The position numbers and the translations under genes are program-made. A stretch of 64,000 nt of DNA, from NCBI RefSeq assembly GCF_030674635.1, contig NZ_CP089978.1:310001-374000 (forward strand), read 5' to 3'. Positions within the stretch are counted from its first letter, which is position 1. Each line of letters starts with the position of its first letter. The notes beneath the pieces were generated by a model, which did no database searches, was not told where the DNA came from, and saw only the letters and a list, made by a program, of their open reading frames with translations. This stretch comes from Moraxella sp. ZY210820. GTDB lineage: Bacteria; Pseudomonadota; Gammaproteobacteria; Pseudomonadales; Moraxellaceae. Below are positions 61,985 through 64,000 of the stretch, piece after piece.

Positions 61985-64000
61985 TTAGTGTTTAATAATC
62001 ATTGGTGCTTTTAAACGTGTAATTTGTGGGAATGCCAATAATGAACGTAATTCACGCATCACTTCCGCCAAATGATTACGATTTTTTACCACTAGATGTG
62101 CATAAGTTTGCTCTTCCTGTGGATAAATACCTTCAACACCGATTTGCATTTTACGACATTGGTAAATCATACGAGAAACTTGTTCATCATCAAGTTCAGC
62201 ATGAATACTTAAATAAGCAGTAAAACTAACATCATCAATCTCATTATTCCATTGTAAAGGCATGATATTTTCAGGATTGATGCTACGTTCATGCTCTAAA
62301 TGCGTACATTTAACACGATGTACAATTAAACCACGTCGTGTCAAATTACCTTGAATAATATCGCCTAAAATCGGATTACAGCATTGTGCATATTTAACAT
62401 CAATGCCTTCTGTGCCTTTAATTAAACGGTCAGATTCAATATCTTGCTCACTATTTTCTCGTGCAAATAAACGATTTGCTACCAATTGTGGTAATAAATC
62501 ACCAATAGCAATTTGTTCAAATAAACGTTGTTTGCTTTGAATATTCTGCCATTGTAAAACATCTGCCCAATCTTGTTCGGTCAAATCTTGACTAGAACGA
62601 TTAAATAAACGTAATGCACGGTCTAATGCTTGAGCACCGATTAAGCGTTGTTCTTCTACATCTTGTTCTTTTAGAATATTTTGAATAGCGCGGCGAGCTT
62701 TTTGTGTATTGACAAAACTGAGCCAATCTGGGTTTGGTGTTGCCAATACATCTTTAATAATTTCAACGGTTTGTCCTTGTAATAAAGGTGTAGAAAGTGG
62801 CTTGATTTCTTTATCAATTTTTGCACCAACTGTATGATCACCTAAAAATGTACTTACTGCATAAGCAAAATCTACTGCTGTTGCACCTTTTGGTAATTCA
62901 TGTACATGACCTTGTGGTGTATAAACCCAAATTTTATCTTGATGTAAATAGTCTAATAAATCATCAAAAGTAGTTTTAGCATCATCAACATCAAGTAAAG
63001 TATTTAAATTTTGCATTGATGCTTGAATAGCGGAACGACATGCTTGTGGTGCATTCTCGCCTAAAACAACACCATATTGTGATGCACGTTGCATCAGTTC
63101 AGTTTGAATATTTAAAGTCAAAAAGGTATGCTCACCTTTTAATTTGATACGCAATGACTGATTGCCCCCCGGTAAAGGGTGGCGGATATTATCAGCATAG
63201 AATAGGACTTCAAAATGCTGTTTTAAATACTCTGCAAGCGTATCACAATTGGCAATAGTTGGAACAATTACATTAAATGAATGGCTATGCGATAGTTCAT
63301 GCAGTGAGATTTTACCACGCATAAAACGGCGGAATAATTCGACTTTGTTATCTTTTTTCTCAATAGTTGCAGCAATTTCTAAAGTCTGGAAAATATGTGC
63401 TAATGCTTGTTCCCATTGTTTTTGATATTGGCAACGATTGGGTTTCGCTTCAGCAAGGGCATTTTGAATATTATTAAAAACCTCTAAATCTAAATTTTCG
63501 TAGCACAATAACTCAAGTTGATCTGCCATATCATTCATACCCACAATGCGAGCCATAGGGACGTAAATATCGATGGTTTCTTGAGCAATTCTCGCACGTT
63601 TATCAGGGCGTAGAGAATCAAGCGTGGTCATATTGTGATAACGGTCAGCCAGTTTAACCATAATCACTCGTGGGTCTTGTAAAGTTGCTTGTAAAATTTT
63701 ACGAAATGTAAGTGCTTTATTAAAAAGTTTATCGCTTGAATGACTCATTTTGGTTACACCATCAACCAAATCGGCTGTAGTTTTACCATATTTTTCAGCC
63801 ATTTGTTCTTTAGTTACAGGTGTATCTTCAATGACATCATGCATTAGACCTGCCATTAAAGTTTCATAATCCAAACGCATATTTGCCAATAAACAAGTAA
63901 CCGCAATTGGGTGTAAAATATATGGTTCACCACTTTTACGTGTAACGCCTTCATGTGCTTTATCTGCAAAATCAGCAGCATCCATTACCCAATTTACTTG
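61985..64000 (-). CDS. spoT: (p)ppGpp hydrolase SpoT, 5' end beyond the window
   Basis: 672 residues, open to the right edge; the first Met at 63985 is preceded in frame by QVNWV, so the true start is outside. HD hydrolase domain is complete: RKSGEPYILHP, MHDVIEDTPVTKEQM and MVKLADRYHNM. The synthetase domain (about residues 195-320 of the visible part) is degenerate: no RFKDYIA or EVQIRT motif, only PGGNQSLRIKLKGEHTFLTLNIQTELM. TGS (VYTPQGHVHELPKGATAVDFAYAV), a zinc-finger region (QCCNPILGDIIQGN) and a C-terminal ACT domain follow. This indicates a hydrolase-only SpoT, as reported for Moraxellaceae. Confidence 0.93.
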   Translation of the reverse strand, partial: QVNWVMDAADFADKAHEGVTRKSGEPYILHPIAVTCLLANMRLDYETLMAGLMHDVIEDTPVTKEQMAEKYGKTTADLVDGVTKMSHSSDKLFNKALTFRKILQATLQDPRVIMVKLADRYHNMTTLDSLRPDKRARIAQETIDIYVPMARIVGMNDMADQLELLCYENLDLEVFNNIQNALAEAKPNRCQYQKQWEQALAHIFQTLEIAATIEKKDNKVELFRRFMRGKISLHELSHSHSFNVIVPTIANCDTLAEYLKQHFEVLFYADNIRHPLPGGNQSLRIKLKGEHTFLTLNIQTELMQRASQYGVVLGENAPQACRSAIQASMQNLNTLLDVDDAKTTFDDLLDYLHQDKIWVYTPQGHVHELPKGATAVDFAYAVSTFLGDHTVGAKIDKEIKPLSTPLLQGQTVEIIKDVLATPNPDWLSFVNTQKARRAIQNILKEQDVEEQRLIGAQALDRALRLFNRSSQDLTEQDWADVLQWQNIQSKQRLFEQIAIGDLLPQLVANRLFARENSEQDIESDRLIKGTEGIDVKYAQCCNPILGDIIQGNLTRRGLIVHRVKCTHLEHERSINPENIMPLQWNNEIDDVSFTAYLSIHAELDDEQVSRMIYQCRKMQIGVEGIYPQEEQTYAHLVVKNRNHLAEVMRELRSLLAFPQITRLKAPMIIKH

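Overview
The window is 64 kb of an AT-rich gammaproteobacterial chromosome. The RpoB (1362 aa) and RpoC sequences, the dapA-bamC-purC order, a heme-type bacterioferritin with bfd, a SpoT with a decayed synthetase domain, and the sspB/sspA/rpsI/rplM and thyA/folA groups all point to Moraxellaceae, either Acinetobacter or a close relative. This is inference from remembered protein sequences; no search was run. I see no rRNA, insertion sequence, prophage or CRISPR array.

Layout. 1-3.4 kb: end of a Bax-inhibitor-like membrane protein, dapA-bamC-purC and a class IV aminotransferase. 3.4-4.3 kb: two AT-rich orphan genes. 4.5-6.0 kb: ridA, then the iron-storage pair bfd and bfr behind Fur-type sites. 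6-8.6 kb: an antiporter and an EamA transporter, with old repeats around the latter. 9-11 kb: tpx and a Fic protein gene bracketed by four copies of a 25-bp repeat. 11-18 kb: HerA-like ATPase, hmp with an NsrR-type operator, rsmC, an AEC transporter and trpE.

18-35 kb is the transcription/translation core: tRNA-Thr(TGT)-Tyr-Gly-Thr(GGT)-tuf, secE-nusG, rplKA, rplJL, rpoBC, then on the minus strand rplM-rpsI-sspA-sspB. Several leaders carry visible RNA or DNA structure: tuf, rplK, rplJ, rpoB, rpoC and rplM. 34.5-37.4 kb holds thyA, folA, msrA and a hotdog-fold protein.

37.6-43.5 kb is a membrane-stress-like operon: a ribbon-helix-helix protein with a palindrome at its own promoter, a hypothetical protein, a PspA-family protein, a lipoprotein, a YqiJ-like protein, two inserted genes and a flotillin. 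ybeZ (phoH-like) and ybeY, normally adjacent, are separated by about 6 kb of accessory genes: yghU, a lipoprotein, and a five-gene operon of unknown function with a triple-beta-module protein, two small secreted Ca-binding-like proteins, a propeller-like exported protein and a DUF6630-like protein. suhB, a YcbL-type hydrolase, hemH, a TrmB-like methyltransferase and a flavoprotein follow.

55.8-64 kb: an MFS transporter and a shortened DUF3800 gene, preceded by a structured RNA of about 140 nt with its own consensus promoter and a terminator. This RNA is the most novel-looking element in the window. Then come an ABC transporter pair behind an 11-bp inverted repeat, a PiT-like membrane protein, a YafO-like toxin-antitoxin pair and the truncated spoT at the right edge.
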